Assembly: GCF_003206615.1 (NCBI RefSeq)
Contig: NZ_PZJW01000004.1
Location: 62,001-126,000 of the forward strand
DNA: 64,000 nt
Source: Salinicola acroporae
GTDB lineage: Bacteria; Pseudomonadota; Gammaproteobacteria; Pseudomonadales; Halomonadaceae
Reading direction: 5' to 3'
Both the position numbers and the translations under genes were made by a program. Each line of letters begins with the position of its first letter. The first letter of the stretch is position 1. Below are positions 36,175 to 45,239 of the stretch, piece after piece. The notes beneath the pieces were generated by a model. That model saw only the letters and a program-made list of their open reading frames with translations. It had not been told where the DNA came from and searched no databases.

Positions 36175-37098
36175 ATGATCTCCCCAGATTATCCCCGCGA
36201 TCTGATCGGCTACGGCAGCAATCCGCCCCAGGCCAACTGGCCCGGCCAGGCCCGCGTGGCGGTGCAGTTCGTGCTCAACTACGAGGAGGGCGGCGAGAAC
36301 AGCGTGCTGCACGGCGATGCCCATTCCGAGCAGTTCCTCTCCGAGATCGCCGGGGCCGAGGCCTATCCGGCGCGCCACCTGAGCATGGAGTCGATCTACG
36401 AGTACGGCTCCCGCGCCGGGGTGTGGCGGGTGCTGCGCGAGTTCGAGCGGCGCGGCCTGCCGCTGACGGTGTTTGGCGTGGCGATGGCGCTGGAGCGCAA
36501 TCCGGAAGCCGCCCAGGCATTCCGCGAGCTGGGCCACGAGGTGGCCTGCCACGGCTATCGCTGGATCCACTACCAGAACGTGCCGGAGGCGGTGGAGCGG
36601 GCGCACCTGCAGCGCGCGCTGGCGATCTTCGAGTCGCTCTACGGCGAGCGCCCGCTGGGCTGGTACACCGGCCGTGACAGCCCCAATACCCGGCGGCTGC
36701 TGGTCGACGAGGGGGGCTTCCTCTACGACAGCGACTACTACGGCGACGATCTGCCGTTCTGGAGCGATGTCGACGACAGCCAGGGGCGCAGCCAGCGCCA
36801 CCTGATCGTGCCCTACACCCTGGATAGCAACGACATGCGCTTCGCCTCGCCGACCGGATTCGATCACGGCGAGCCGTTCTTCCAGTATCTGCGCGACGCC
36901 TTCGACGTGCTCTACGCAGAGGGAGCAGAAACACCCAGGATGCTCTCGATCGGCCTGCACTGTCGGCTGATCGGTCGGCCCGGACGCTTCCGTGCACTGC
37001 AGCGCTTCCTCGATCATCTCGAGGCCCACGACCGGGTGTGGATAACCCGACGTGTGGATATCGCCCGCCACTGGGCCAGCCACCACCCGGCCTTGTAG
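36175..37098 (+). CDS. puuE: Allantoinase, PuuE type (polysaccharide deacetylase fold)
   Basis: 307 residues from ATG 36175 (AAAGGG site), which matches the start MISPDYPRDLIGYGSNPPQA of cofactor-free allantoinases; an upstream ATG adds a non-homologous tail. Other marks are LNYEEGGENSVLHGD, RAGVWRVLREFERRGLPLTV and HGYRWIHYQ. It hydrolyses allantoin to allantoate. The symbol is the purine-utilisation puuE, not the unrelated E. coli GABA transaminase of the same name. Confidence 0.94.
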   Translation: MISPDYPRDLIGYGSNPPQANWPGQARVAVQFVLNYEEGGENSVLHGDAHSEQFLSEIAGAEAYPARHLSMESIYEYGSRAGVWRVLREFERRGLPLTVFGVAMALERNPEAAQAFRELGHEVACHGYRWIHYQNVPEAVERAHLQRALAIFESLYGERPLGWYTGRDSPNTRRLLVDEGGFLYDSDYYGDDLPFWSDVDDSQGRSQRHLIVPYTLDSNDMRFASPTGFDHGEPFFQYLRDAFDVLYAEGAETPRMLSIGLHCRLIGRPGRFRALQRFLDHLEAHDRVWITRRVDIARHWASHHPAL

Positions 37099-37110
37099 CG
37101 GTTCGGTCTT

Positions 37111-37142
37111 GCCGGGTTCGCGTCGCGTGAAGCGAACCCGGC
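37111..37142. terminator. Stem-loop after the allantoinase gene
   Basis: A perfect 11-bp stem, GCCGGGTTCGC / GCGAACCCGGC, with a 10-base loop, 13 bases after the stop. No T run follows, so termination may be Rho-dependent or the hairpin may only protect the mRNA end. Confidence 0.5.
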
Positions 37143-37402
37143 ATCCACCACGCGTCTTCATGGTGCGTGGGGGTGATCCCGTGCCCCTGATTCGGTCAAT
37201 TTCCACTCTGTCCGGCTTGTCGAAGCGATAAATCTGGGCCTCGAGTGTAGGCTAACTCCCTGAATCGATGGCAGTGCTACCGATTCTGGCGCCGAGCTTG
37301 CTAAGGAGTGTTGTGAAACAAACGTTTCTCATCCGATGGAGAAGTCGCCAATCGTTTCTCCGTCGGCATAACAACGTACAAGCTCTCCTCAGGAGGTATG
37401 GC
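37143..37402. other. Leader region of the amino acid-type ABC operon
   Basis: Together with the hairpin, 304 bases separate the allantoinase stop from the binding-protein start. I see an AT-richer part at 37315-37390 and an excellent AGGAGGT at 37391-37397, but no palindrome or gene. Confidence 0.5.
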
Positions 37403-38218
37403 ATGTTCGCCTGCGTCAAGAATCGATTCTCGCGCCAGCTGGTGCTGGCACTCTGCTGCACCATCGCCGCCGGCCTCGCCGCTGTCTCGGCCCAGGCCAG
37501 CGACCTGGAGACCATCGAGCAGCGTGGCACACTGCGGGTCGCGGTACCGCAGGACTTTCCGCCGTTCGGCTCGGTGGGCACCGACCTGCAACCGCAGGGC
37601 TACGACATCGACATGGCGCAGTATCTGGCCGACCAGATGGATGTCGATCTGAAGCTGGTAACCGTCACCAGTGCCAATCGCATCCCGTTCCTGCAGACCG
37701 ACAAGGTCGATCTGGTGATCTCCAGCCTGGGCAAGAACCCCGAGCGCGCCGCGGTGATCGACTTCACCGAGGCCTACGCGCCGTTCTTCCTCGGCGTGTT
37801 CGGCACGCCCGATGCCGCACAGGTCGAAGATGCCGCAGGGCTCGCCGGCAAGACCATCGGCGTGACCCGCGGCTCGGTCGAGGACATGGAGCTCTCCGAT
37901 CTGGTGCCGAGCGATACCACCGTCCAGCGCTTCGAGGACAACGCCACCACGATCTCCGCCTTCCTGTCCGGCCAGGTAGACTACATCGCCACCGGTAACG
38001 TGGTCGCGGCACAGATCGCCGAGCGCAACACCGAGCGGGCGCCGACCATGGTGTTCCGGATCAAGAATTCGCCCTGCTATATCGGCCTGGCCAAGGATAA
38101 CGAGGCGCTGAAGGCACGCGTCAATGCGCTGATCGAGCAGGCCAAGCAGGATGACACGCTGCAATCGATGTCGCAGAAGTGGTTCCACACCGCGCTGCCC
38201 GACGATCTCTCCTCCTGA
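37403..38218 (+). CDS. Polar amino acid-type ABC transporter substrate-binding protein
   Basis: 271 residues from ATG 37403, set by AGGAGGT five bases upstream; longer frames start without such a site. The signal peptide has its core at residues 12-28 and likely cleavage after AQA. The mature part fits SBP family 3: LRVAVPQDFPPFGSV, GYDIDMAQYLADQM and VDFVIS-like LVISSLGKNPERAAVIDFT. It precedes two permeases and an ATPase. Lying among ureide genes, its ligand could be a ureide or purine-derived amine rather than an amino acid. Confidence 0.88.
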   Translation: MFACVKNRFSRQLVLALCCTIAAGLAAVSAQASDLETIEQRGTLRVAVPQDFPPFGSVGTDLQPQGYDIDMAQYLADQMDVDLKLVTVTSANRIPFLQTDKVDLVISSLGKNPERAAVIDFTEAYAPFFLGVFGTPDAAQVEDAAGLAGKTIGVTRGSVEDMELSDLVPSDTTVQRFEDNATTISAFLSGQVDYIATGNVVAAQIAERNTERAPTMVFRIKNSPCYIGLAKDNEALKARVNALIEQAKQDDTLQSMSQKWFHTALPDDLSS

Positions 38219-38232
38219 GTGGGTAAGCAGTC

Positions 38233-38916
38233 ATGACGCTGGATTTCTCCACGCTGCTGCCCTACACGGATCAGATCCTGCACGGCTTGATGACGACGCT
38301 GTGGCTGACTGCCGTGACGACGATGGCCGGGATCGCTCTGGCGATCGTCGTCGCCTACCTGCGGGACGGGGCTTCCAAAGGGCGACCGAGCCTCGTCAGC
38401 CGCCTGCTGGGCGGCTATGTCGAGGTCATCCGCAACACGCCGTTCATCGTGCAGCTGTTCTTTCTGTTCTTCGGCCTGCCGGCGCTGGGCATCCCGATCA
38501 GCGCGACGGTCGCGGCGCTGCTGGCGATGACCCTCAATCTCGGTGCCTATACCGCCGAGATCCTGCGTGCCGGGATCGACTCGACCCAGAGAGGCCAGCA
38601 TGAAGCCGCCCGCGCGCTGGGGCTGTCGCGTCTGCAGAGCTTTCGACACGTGGTGCTGGTGCCGGCGTTTTCGCGGGTTTATCCGTCGCTGATCAGCCAG
38701 TGCATCATCGTGATGCTGGGCTCCGCGGTGGTGTCCCAGATCTCGGTCTTCGATCTGACCTACGCCGCCAACTTCATCCAGTCCCGCAACTTCCGCGGCT
38801 TCGAAGTCTATCTGGTGGTGACGCTGATCTACCTGCTGCTGGCGGTGGGGCTGCGACTGGCGTTCGAGTTCGTCGGGCGCCGCCTGTTCGCGTTTCGCCA
38901 GGGAGGTTCGGCATGA
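38233..38916 (+). CDS. Amino acid ABC transporter permease (His/Glu/Gln type) 1
   Basis: 227 residues with five to six membrane segments. GGYVEVIRNTPFIVQLFFLFFG and EAARALGLSRLQSFRHVVLV carry the HisM/GlnP-family loop and EAA coupling motif. Its stop overlaps the next permease ATG (ATGA). It works as a heterodimer with that permease in the inner membrane. Confidence 0.92.
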   Translation: MTLDFSTLLPYTDQILHGLMTTLWLTAVTTMAGIALAIVVAYLRDGASKGRPSLVSRLLGGYVEVIRNTPFIVQLFFLFFGLPALGIPISATVAALLAMTLNLGAYTAEILRAGIDSTQRGQHEAARALGLSRLQSFRHVVLVPAFSRVYPSLISQCIIVMLGSAVVSQISVFDLTYAANFIQSRNFRGFEVYLVVTLIYLLLAVGLRLAFEFVGRRLFAFRQGGSA

Positions 38917-39569
38917 CCGATTTCACGCTGTGGGACATCGTCCGCAACCTGCTGCTGGCAGGGCGCTGGACGGTGGTCCTGTCTCTGATCGCCTTCGCCG
39001 GCGGCGCGCTTGTCGGGCTGGTACTGACACTGGCGCGGATGGGCGGCTTGAAGCCGATTCGCTGGCTGATCCGGCTCTACGTCGATCTGTTCCAGGGTAC
39101 GCCGCTGCTGATGCAGCTGTTCCTGGCCTACTTCGGTGCCGCGGTGCTTGGGTTCGATGTTTCCGCCTGGACCGCGGCCAGCGTGGCGCTGACGCTGTTC
39201 ACCAGTGCCTTCCTGTGCGACATCTGGCGCGGCTGCGTCGAGGCGGTACCCAGTGGCCAGTGGCAGGCGTCCCGGGTGCTCGGGCTGAACTATCTGCAGT
39301 CGATGCGCCACGTCATCCTGCCGCAGGCGCTGCGCCTGGCGGTGCCGCCGACCGTCGGCTTCTCGGTACAGGTCATCAAGGGTACCGCGTTGGCGTCGGT
39401 GATCGGCTTCGTCGAGCTGACCAAGGCCGGCACCATGCTCAACAACGCGGCGTTTGCACCCTTCACCATCTTCGCGCTGGTGGCGCTCGGATATTTCATC
39501 CTCTGCTATCCGCTGTCCCGCTATGCCCGTCACCTGGAGAAAAAGCTCTATGGCGCTGGTATCCGTTAA
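38913..39569 (+). CDS. Amino acid ABC transporter permease 2
   Basis: 218 residues with LYVDLFQGTPLLMQLFLAYF and the coupling region SRVLGLNYLQSMRHVILPQA. The ATG at 38913 overlaps the preceding stop by four bases and its own end overlaps the ATPase gene by 20 bases, so the three are translated together. Confidence 0.92.
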   Translation: MTDFTLWDIVRNLLLAGRWTVVLSLIAFAGGALVGLVLTLARMGGLKPIRWLIRLYVDLFQGTPLLMQLFLAYFGAAVLGFDVSAWTAASVALTLFTSAFLCDIWRGCVEAVPSGQWQASRVLGLNYLQSMRHVILPQALRLAVPPTVGFSVQVIKGTALASVIGFVELTKAGTMLNNAAFAPFTIFALVALGYFILCYPLSRYARHLEKKLYGAGIR

Positions 39570-40278
39570 AGACCTGCATAAATCCTTCGGCGAGCTGGAG
39601 GTGCTCAAGGGCATCGATCTGGAGGTCGAGGCCGGCGAGGTGGTATCGATCATCGGTCGCAGCGGTTCGGGCAAGAGTACCCTGCTGCGTTGCCTCAACC
39701 AGCTCGAGCGTCACGACTGGGGGACGATCGTGCTGGCCGACCAGCGTCTCGACGGTGCCGCGATGTCGCCGGGCGAGCTGAGCCAGAACGTCGGCATGGT
39801 GTTCCAGAGCTTCAACCTGTTCCCGCACAAGACGGTGGTCGAGAACGTGATGCTGGCACCGCTGGTGGTCAAGCAGACGCCCCGGGGCGAGGCGCGCCGC
39901 ATTGCCGAGTCGGTGCTCGCCAAGGTGGGGATGTCCGAGAAGGTCGACGCTTATCCGGCCCAGCTCTCCGGCGGCCAGCAGCAGCGCGTGGCGATTGCCC
40001 GGGCGCTGGCGATGAATCCCAAGGTACTGCTGTGCGACGAGGTGACCTCGGCGCTCGACCCCGAACTGGTGGGCGAAGTGCTGCGCGTGCTCGAAGAGCT
40101 GGCGAGGGAGGGGATGACCCTGATCCTGGTCACCCATGAGATGAAGTTCGCCCGCGACGTCAGTGACCGCGTGGTCTTCATGCATCAGGGCCGGATCCAT
40201 GAATCCGGCGACCCGCAGACGCTATTCACCCAACCCAGGACACCGGAGCTGAGTCAGTTCATCGCCTCCGTTCTGTAG
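39550..40278 (+). CDS. Amino acid ABC transporter ATP-binding protein
   Basis: 242 residues, the standard GlnQ/HisP size. Walker A GRSGSGKST at 36-44, Q-loop VFQSFNLFPHKTV, signature [15 protein letters not shown], Walker B VLLCDEVTSALD and switch VTHEMKFARD are all present. It powers the importer at 37403-39569. Confidence 0.94.
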   Translation: MALVSVKDLHKSFGELEVLKGIDLEVEAGEVVSIIGRSGSGKSTLLRCLNQLERHDWGTIVLADQRLDGAAMSPGELSQNVGMVFQSFNLFPHKTVVENVMLAPLVVKQTPRGEARRIAESVLAKVGMSEKVDAYPAQLSGGQQQRVAIARALAMNPKVLLCDEVTSALDPELVGEVLRVLEELAREGMTLILVTHEMKFARDVSDRVVFMHQGRIHESGDPQTLFTQPRTPELSQFIASVL

Positions 40279-40297
40279 GTCCATGCGGGAGTCTTTC

Positions 40298-41155
40298 ATG
40301 TCGGGAGCGAATACGCAGGCACATATCGGCCGCCGGCTGCAGCAGCATTTTGCCGAGCTGGGCCCGCAGGAGCGTCGGGTGGCGGGTTTCATCCTGGCGC
40401 ACCTCGAGGATCTGGCGGTCTACAGCGCGGCCGATCTGGCGCGCTACAGTGGTGTTTCCAAGGCGACCGTGACCCGCCTGTTCAAGCGCTTGGGTTACCA
40501 GGACTTCAAGGCGGTCAAGGCGCATGCGCGCCAGCTGCGCCACTATGGCGTGCCGCTGGCCTCGGGTTCCGATGCGCTGGGAGATGGCGTCGAGCGCTTC
40601 CGCCGTCACGCCGAACGCGAGCAGGAGAATCTGCGCCAGTGCCTCGAAGGGTTGACGCCGGTGCTGTTCGACGCGGTCGTGCACGCGCTCGACGAAGCGC
40701 CCGCGGTGGCCGTGGTGGGCTATCGCAACAGTTATCCGGTGGCGCTGCATCTGCGCCAGCAGCTGCTCCAGGCCCGTGGTAACGTGCGTCTGCTGCCCGC
40801 GCCCAACCAGTCACTGGCCGAGGAGCTGGTCCAGCTCGAACCCGGTACGCTGATCGTGCTGATCGGCTTTCGTCGCCGGCCCAGGCTGTTCGAGACGCTG
40901 ATCGGCGCACTCCAAGAGCGCGAACATCGCGTGCTGCTGATCGGCGACCCGACCACCGCCAAATATGCCGATCGGGTCACCTGGCGGCTGGAGTGTGCGT
41001 TGGAGACGATCTCGGCGTTCGACAGTTACGCCAGCGCCATGAGCCTCGTCAGCCTGCTCGCCAATGCCATGCTGCATCGTCGGCTGGCCGAGGGGCGAGC
41101 CAGGATCGGCGAAGTGACCGAGCTGTACGAGGCCCTGGACGAACTCGCCCCTTAG
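40298..41155 (+). CDS. RpiR/MurR-family transcriptional regulator
   Basis: 285 residues from ATG 40298 (GGGAG at 40287-40291). The N-terminal HTH_6 domain is at about 10-85 (LGPQERRVAGFILAHLEDLA, YSGVSKATVTRLFKRLGYQD) and a SIS domain follows at about 120-240. RpiR proteins usually sense phosphosugars, but several control amino acid or ureide genes. It sits 19 bases after the ABC ATPase gene and 55 bases before allE, so it probably regulates one or both. Confidence 0.87.
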   Translation: MSGANTQAHIGRRLQQHFAELGPQERRVAGFILAHLEDLAVYSAADLARYSGVSKATVTRLFKRLGYQDFKAVKAHARQLRHYGVPLASGSDALGDGVERFRRHAEREQENLRQCLEGLTPVLFDAVVHALDEAPAVAVVGYRNSYPVALHLRQQLLQARGNVRLLPAPNQSLAEELVQLEPGTLIVLIGFRRRPRLFETLIGALQEREHRVLLIGDPTTAKYADRVTWRLECALETISAFDSYASAMSLVSLLANAMLHRRLAEGRARIGEVTELYEALDELAP

Positions 41156-41210
41156 GGCAGCGCTTGGCGCAAGCGTCCCATAGCCGATTTGACGATGAGA
41201 AGGAGAGAGC

Positions 41211-42038
41211 ATGCCGCAACGCAGTTACTACGCCCCCCATGGCGGTTTGCCGCCGCAGAGCCAGTTGATCCATGGCCGTGCGGTGTTCACCGAGGCCTAC
41301 GCGGTGATCCCCAAGGGGGTGATGAGCGATATCGTCGTGAGCTTCCTGCCGCACTGGGAGAAGACCCGGCTGTGGGTGCTGTCGCGGCCGCTCTCCGGCT
41401 TCGCCGAGACCTTCTCCCAGTACATCATGGAGGTCGCGCCCGGTGGCGGCAGCGAGCGGCCGGAGCCGGACCAGGGTGCCGAGGGCGTGCTGTTCGTGGT
41501 CGAGGGCGAGATGCGTCTGACCGTCGATGACGAGCACCACGAGATGGTGCCGGGGAGCTACGCCTATCTGCCGCCGGGGTGCGACTGGCAGCTGCGCAAC
41601 ACGAGCGATGCGCCGGTGCGCTTCCACTGGATCCGCAAGGCGTATGCGTTCGTCGAGGGGATCGAGGTGCCGCCGGCCTTCGTCACCAACGAGCAGACGA
41701 TCGCGCCGACGCCGATGCCGGATACCGATGGCCGCTGGGCGACCACGCGCTTCGTCGATCCCGCCGACCTGCGCCACGACATGCACGTCACCATCGTCAC
41801 CTTCCAGCCGGGCGGGGTGATTCCGTTCGACGAGACCCATGTGATGGAGCACGGCCTCTACGTGCTGGAGGGGCGCGCGGTCTATCACCTCAACCAGGAG
41901 TGGGTCGAGGTCGAGGCCGGCGACTACATGTGGCTGCGCGCCTTCTGCCCGCAGTCCTGCTACGCGGCCGGTTCGACGCCGTTCCGCTATCTGCTCTACA
42001 AGGACGTCAACCGGCACATGAAGCTCGGCCTCTCCTGA
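41211..42038 (+). CDS. allE: (S)-ureidoglycine aminohydrolase
   Basis: 275 residues with two cupin domains, as in E. coli YlbA/AllE. MPQRSYYAPHGGLPPQSQLI and FAETFSQYIMEVAPGGGSERP mark the first half; the metal-binding cupin motif FDETHVMEHGLYVLEGRAVYHL lies in the second (about residues 205-226). It releases ammonia from (S)-ureidoglycine to give (S)-ureidoglycolate, the substrate of AllA at 48315. AGGAGAG precedes the ATG. The enzyme that supplies ureidoglycine (allantoate amidohydrolase) is not in the window. Confidence 0.94.
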   Translation: MPQRSYYAPHGGLPPQSQLIHGRAVFTEAYAVIPKGVMSDIVVSFLPHWEKTRLWVLSRPLSGFAETFSQYIMEVAPGGGSERPEPDQGAEGVLFVVEGEMRLTVDDEHHEMVPGSYAYLPPGCDWQLRNTSDAPVRFHWIRKAYAFVEGIEVPPAFVTNEQTIAPTPMPDTDGRWATTRFVDPADLRHDMHVTIVTFQPGGVIPFDETHVMEHGLYVLEGRAVYHLNQEWVEVEAGDYMWLRAFCPQSCYAAGSTPFRYLLYKDVNRHMKLGLS

Positions 42039-42053
42039 GGGGAGCGGCCAGCT

Positions 42054-43346
42054 TCAGTCGAAGCGGGAGAGCCGATAGGGCGCCCGCGGCGGCAGGTCAG
42101 GTGGCTCGGTCGATGGGTGGCCCTCGGCCGGGCCGGCCAGGTCGGCGATCAGTTCGGCGGTGATCGCCGCCTGGGTCAGCCCCAGGTGGTGATGCCCGAA
42201 GGCCAGCAGCACGCGGCCATGCTCGAGACGATCGATGACCGGCAGCGAGTCCGGCAGCGACGGGCGGAAGCCCATCCAGGGCGAGGCGTCCCCGGCGTCG
42301 AGGTCGGTCTTGAACAGGCCCCGGCTCAGTCGGTGAAGCTGCCAGGCCCGTTCCATGTTGGGCGGTGCGACCAGCCCCGCGAACTCCACGGTACCGGCCA
42401 GTCTCAGCCCGGTTTCCATCGGCGTCATGATGAAGCGTCGCTCCAGCGAGGTCACCGCGAAGGGCAGTCGGTCATGCTCGCGGGGCAGCATCAGGTGATA
42501 GCCGCGCTCGGTGTCCAGCGGTACGCGCTTGCCGGAGAGCTGGGCCGTCAACGCTGCCGAGTGGGCGCCACAGGCGATCAGCACCTGGCTGGCCTCGCGG
42601 TCGCCGGCGTCGGTGGTCACGACGACGCCGGTCGAGATCAGCCGTGCCGACTGCACGGTTTCCTGCTCGAAACGGACGCCTTCGCGCCGGGCCGCGTCCA
42701 CCAGCGTGTTGACCACGCGCCAGGGGTCGAGCACATGCCCCGTACCGGGGAAGAACAGCCCGCCCTGCAGGTCGTTGGACAGCTGCGGTGCCGCAAGCCG
42801 AATCGCCTCTCGATCCCACCGTTCCACCGGCACCTGCTGGGCGCGCATGCGCGACTCGAGCGTGTCGAGAGCACGGCGCGACTCGGGTTTTTCGTAGACC
42901 AGCAGCGAGCCATCCGCCTTGAGCAGGTGAGCACTGTCGACCGATGCCAGCAGGCGTTGCCACGCCGCCAGGCTGCGCTCGTTGAGAGCACGAAGGCCGG
43001 CCACGCTTGCGCGGAACGGTGCCGGGCGCAGGTTCAGGACCAGTCGGGTCAGCCACGGCAGCGCGCGGGGCAGATATTTCCAGTCCAGCCGCAGGGGGCC
43101 CATGGGATCCATCAGCATGCCGGGCAGGGAGCGCAGGATCGACGCATCGGCGATCGGAAAGACCTGTTCGGTGGCCAGATGGCCTGCGTTGCCGTAGGAG
43201 GCGCCCCGCCCCGGCTCCTGGCGATCGAGTACCCTTACGCGGTGGCCCCGGCGCGCCAGCGCCAGGGCACTCGCCACGCCGACGAGGCCGGCACCGACGA
43301 CGATGAAGTCGGCATCGGTCAGAGCCGAAGGGGATGGGTCCGTCAT
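42054..43346 (-). CDS. FAD-dependent D-amino acid (probably D-hydroxyproline) dehydrogenase
   Basis: 430 residues of the DadA-like DAO family: FIVVGAGLVGVASALALARRG at about 14-34, RGASYGNAGHLATEQVFPI, and C-terminal FGHHHLGLTQAAITAELI. It oxidises a D-amino acid and passes electrons to the respiratory chain. Next to a hydroxyproline epimerase and a Pyr4H2C-deaminase-like gene, cis-4-hydroxy-D-proline is the likely substrate. A general D-amino acid dehydrogenase cannot be excluded from sequence. Confidence 0.85.
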   Translation of the reverse strand: MTDPSPSALTDADFIVVGAGLVGVASALALARRGHRVRVLDRQEPGRGASYGNAGHLATEQVFPIADASILRSLPGMLMDPMGPLRLDWKYLPRALPWLTRLVLNLRPAPFRASVAGLRALNERSLAAWQRLLASVDSAHLLKADGSLLVYEKPESRRALDTLESRMRAQQVPVERWDREAIRLAAPQLSNDLQGGLFFPGTGHVLDPWRVVNTLVDAARREGVRFEQETVQSARLISTGVVVTTDAGDREASQVLIACGAHSAALTAQLSGKRVPLDTERGYHLMLPREHDRLPFAVTSLERRFIMTPMETGLRLAGTVEFAGLVAPPNMERAWQLHRLSRGLFKTDLDAGDASPWMGFRPSLPDSLPVIDRLEHGRVLLAFGHHHLGLTQAAITAELIADLAGPAEGHPSTEPPDLPPRAPYRLSRFD

Positions 43347-43400
43347 GGGCTACCTCATGACCAGGAGACAGGGTTGGGGAAGCAGAGATTGCGCGGCGGT

Positions 43401-44072
43401 TCAGGCGCTGCGCAGGCTCTTTTCCAGTACCGCCGCGATGCCCTCCGCGGCGTCCTTGATATGGTGTTCCAGCAAGCGGCAGGCCTGGTCGACATCGCCG
43501 CGGCGCGCCAGCTCGAGCAGCTCGCGATGTTCGAGCTCGGCTTTCTCGATTTCGCGGGTGTAGACCAGCTGCATGCGGATATAGCGCCCCGACTTGGTGT
43601 TCAACTGGCCGATCATGGCCAGCGTCTCGGGTAGCCCGGAAGGGGCGTACAACGCGTGATGGAACGCGAAGTTGTAGTCGCTCCAGTTGTCGATCTGGCT
43701 GCCGGCGTCGAGCGCGGCGTCGTACTGGCGAAGGATGCTCGCGGCGTGCTCGAGATCCACCGCCTTCAGGTTCGGGATCGCGTAGCGCAGTACATGGGTC
43801 TCGAGCAGCACGCGCAGATCGAACAGCTCGCGAATCGCGGCCACGGAGAGCTCGGTGGTGAAGGCGCCGCGATGGGCGTGGAACTCCACCAGGCCCTCGG
43901 ACTCGAGCGTCAACAGGGCCTCCCGGACGGGAATGCGGCTGACGTCGTAGTCCTTGGCCAGGGCATCCTGACGCAGCTGGGAGCCGCCCTTGAATTCACC
44001 GCCGAGAATACGCTCACGCAGGTCATCGGCGACATGCTGGGCTCGGGTCTTGAAATTTGCCATGGGGGTCAT
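43401..44072 (-). CDS. GntR-family transcriptional regulator with FCD domain (hydroxyproline module)
   Basis: 223 residues. Two starts are possible, ATG 44072 and ATG 44063; neither ribosome site is strong. Winged helix at about 8-75 (LRQDALAKDYDVSRIPVREA) followed by an FCD domain with conserved NFAFHHALY. It lies between the D-hydroxyproline dehydrogenase and the deaminase and most likely represses this catabolic set. Confidence 0.86.
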   Translation of the reverse strand: MTPMANFKTRAQHVADDLRERILGGEFKGGSQLRQDALAKDYDVSRIPVREALLTLESEGLVEFHAHRGAFTTELSVAAIRELFDLRVLLETHVLRYAIPNLKAVDLEHAASILRQYDAALDAGSQIDNWSDYNFAFHHALYAPSGLPETLAMIGQLNTKSGRYIRMQLVYTREIEKAELEHRELLELARRGDVDQACRLLEHHIKDAAEGIAAVLEKSLRSA

Positions 44073-44094
44073 CGTTCTCGCGGTATTTTGGATA

Positions 44095-44104
44095 TTGTAT
44101 GCAA
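44095..44104. promoter_or_regulatory. TTGTATGCAA palindrome-like site upstream of the GntR gene
   Basis: One mismatch from a perfect palindrome, 23 bases before the GntR start. It fits autoregulation by this GntR protein. A related site lies before the epimerase gene. Confidence 0.45.
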
Positions 44105-44212
44105 ACCGCAAGTCACCCACCACGCGTGTCGATAGCGCGGGTGGCTGTCCGCCGGCTTCCGGCAGGCGAGGCGGCAGGCCGGTCCGCCTCGCCGTCGACT
44201 CGGCCGGGAGCG

Positions 44213-45163
44213 CTACCTGGCCTTGCCGAGCTGGGCCGACCACTGTGCGTACCACTCACGGAACAGCGCGTACTGGGTCTCGACATAGCGGCGTTGGGCC
44301 TCGCTCAAGGCGTCGCTCTCATTGAAGTGCAGGCGGTACTCGCTGTCGCCGTTGAGCACCATCAGATGCTTGTAGTAGAGCACCAGGTCCACGCCTTCGT
44401 CGAAGGAGGAGAGTACCGCCAGCGCCGACTCCAGCTCCTGGGCCTGGCGCCGAGCCTCGAGATCGCCGGTGGCGGCCTTCTCGCAGAGCGCCACCAGTTG
44501 CAGCACCTCTTTCGGCAGGGCGTTGCCGACCCCGGTGATGGCGCCGGTGGCATGGCAGTTGACGAAACCATGGAACACCTGGGTGTCGACGCCGACCATC
44601 AGGCTGACATCGTCGTCCTGGGAGGTGATGTGCTCGGCGGCGTAGCGCAGATCGTCCGCACCGCCGAACTCCTTGAAACCGATCAGGTTGGGGTGTTCGC
44701 GACGCAGCGCGAAGAACAGCTCGGCGCGGGTGGCGAAGCCGTAATAGGGGCTGTTGTAGATCACCGCCGGCAGTTCGGGGGCGGCGGCCAGGATCGCCGA
44801 GAAGTGCGCCTTCTGGGCGGCGGGGGCGGTGCCACGGGAGAGCACCCGGGGAATCACCATCAACCCTTGCGCGCCGACCTTGGCCGCATGGGCGGCGTGA
44901 GAGACCGCCTCCTTCGAATTGACCGCGCCGGTGCCGACGATGACCGGCACGCCGGCGGCGACCAGCCGGGCCACGCCCTCCTGGCGCTCGGCCTCGCTGA
45001 GCAGCGGCCAGTCGCCCATGGAGCCGCAGTAGACCACCGCGCGCATGCCGAGATCGACCAGCTCGCGCCCCTTGGCGACCAGGGCGTCGTAGTCGGGGGT
45101 GCGCTCTGCGGTGCAGGGGGTCATCAGCGCGGGAATGCAGCCGGTGAAGATGGAGTCGTTCAT
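44213..45163 (-). CDS. lhpC: DapA-family aldolase/deaminase, probable 1-pyrroline-4-hydroxy-2-carboxylate deaminase
   Basis: 316 residues of the dihydrodipicolinate synthase family. Schiff-base Lys164 lies in IGFKEFGGADD and the YNSPYYG tyrosines at 136-142. The first third reads GMRAVVYCGSMGDWPLLSEAE, where true DapA has GTTGE-type residues. In hydroxyproline catabolism LhpC dehydrates and deaminates Pyr4H2C to alpha-ketoglutaric semialdehyde. Neighbours on both sides fit that pathway. The final semialdehyde dehydrogenase is not present here. Confidence 0.82.
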   Translation of the reverse strand: MNDSIFTGCIPALMTPCTAERTPDYDALVAKGRELVDLGMRAVVYCGSMGDWPLLSEAERQEGVARLVAAGVPVIVGTGAVNSKEAVSHAAHAAKVGAQGLMVIPRVLSRGTAPAAQKAHFSAILAAAPELPAVIYNSPYYGFATRAELFFALRREHPNLIGFKEFGGADDLRYAAEHITSQDDDVSLMVGVDTQVFHGFVNCHATGAITGVGNALPKEVLQLVALCEKAATGDLEARRQAQELESALAVLSSFDEGVDLVLYYKHLMVLNGDSEYRLHFNESDALSEAQRRYVETQYALFREWYAQWSAQLGKAR

Positions 45164-45239
45164 GGTTGTCCTCTGGCACTGTTTTCGGAAGTCATGCGTT
45201 TTCGGAAGTGATGCGTGGTCGGGAGTGATGCGTGAGCGG

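Noticed and set aside
44213-45163. True dihydrodipicolinate synthase (DapA)
   Set aside because: It is flanked by hydroxyproline catabolism genes and differs from DapA at the first active-site loop.
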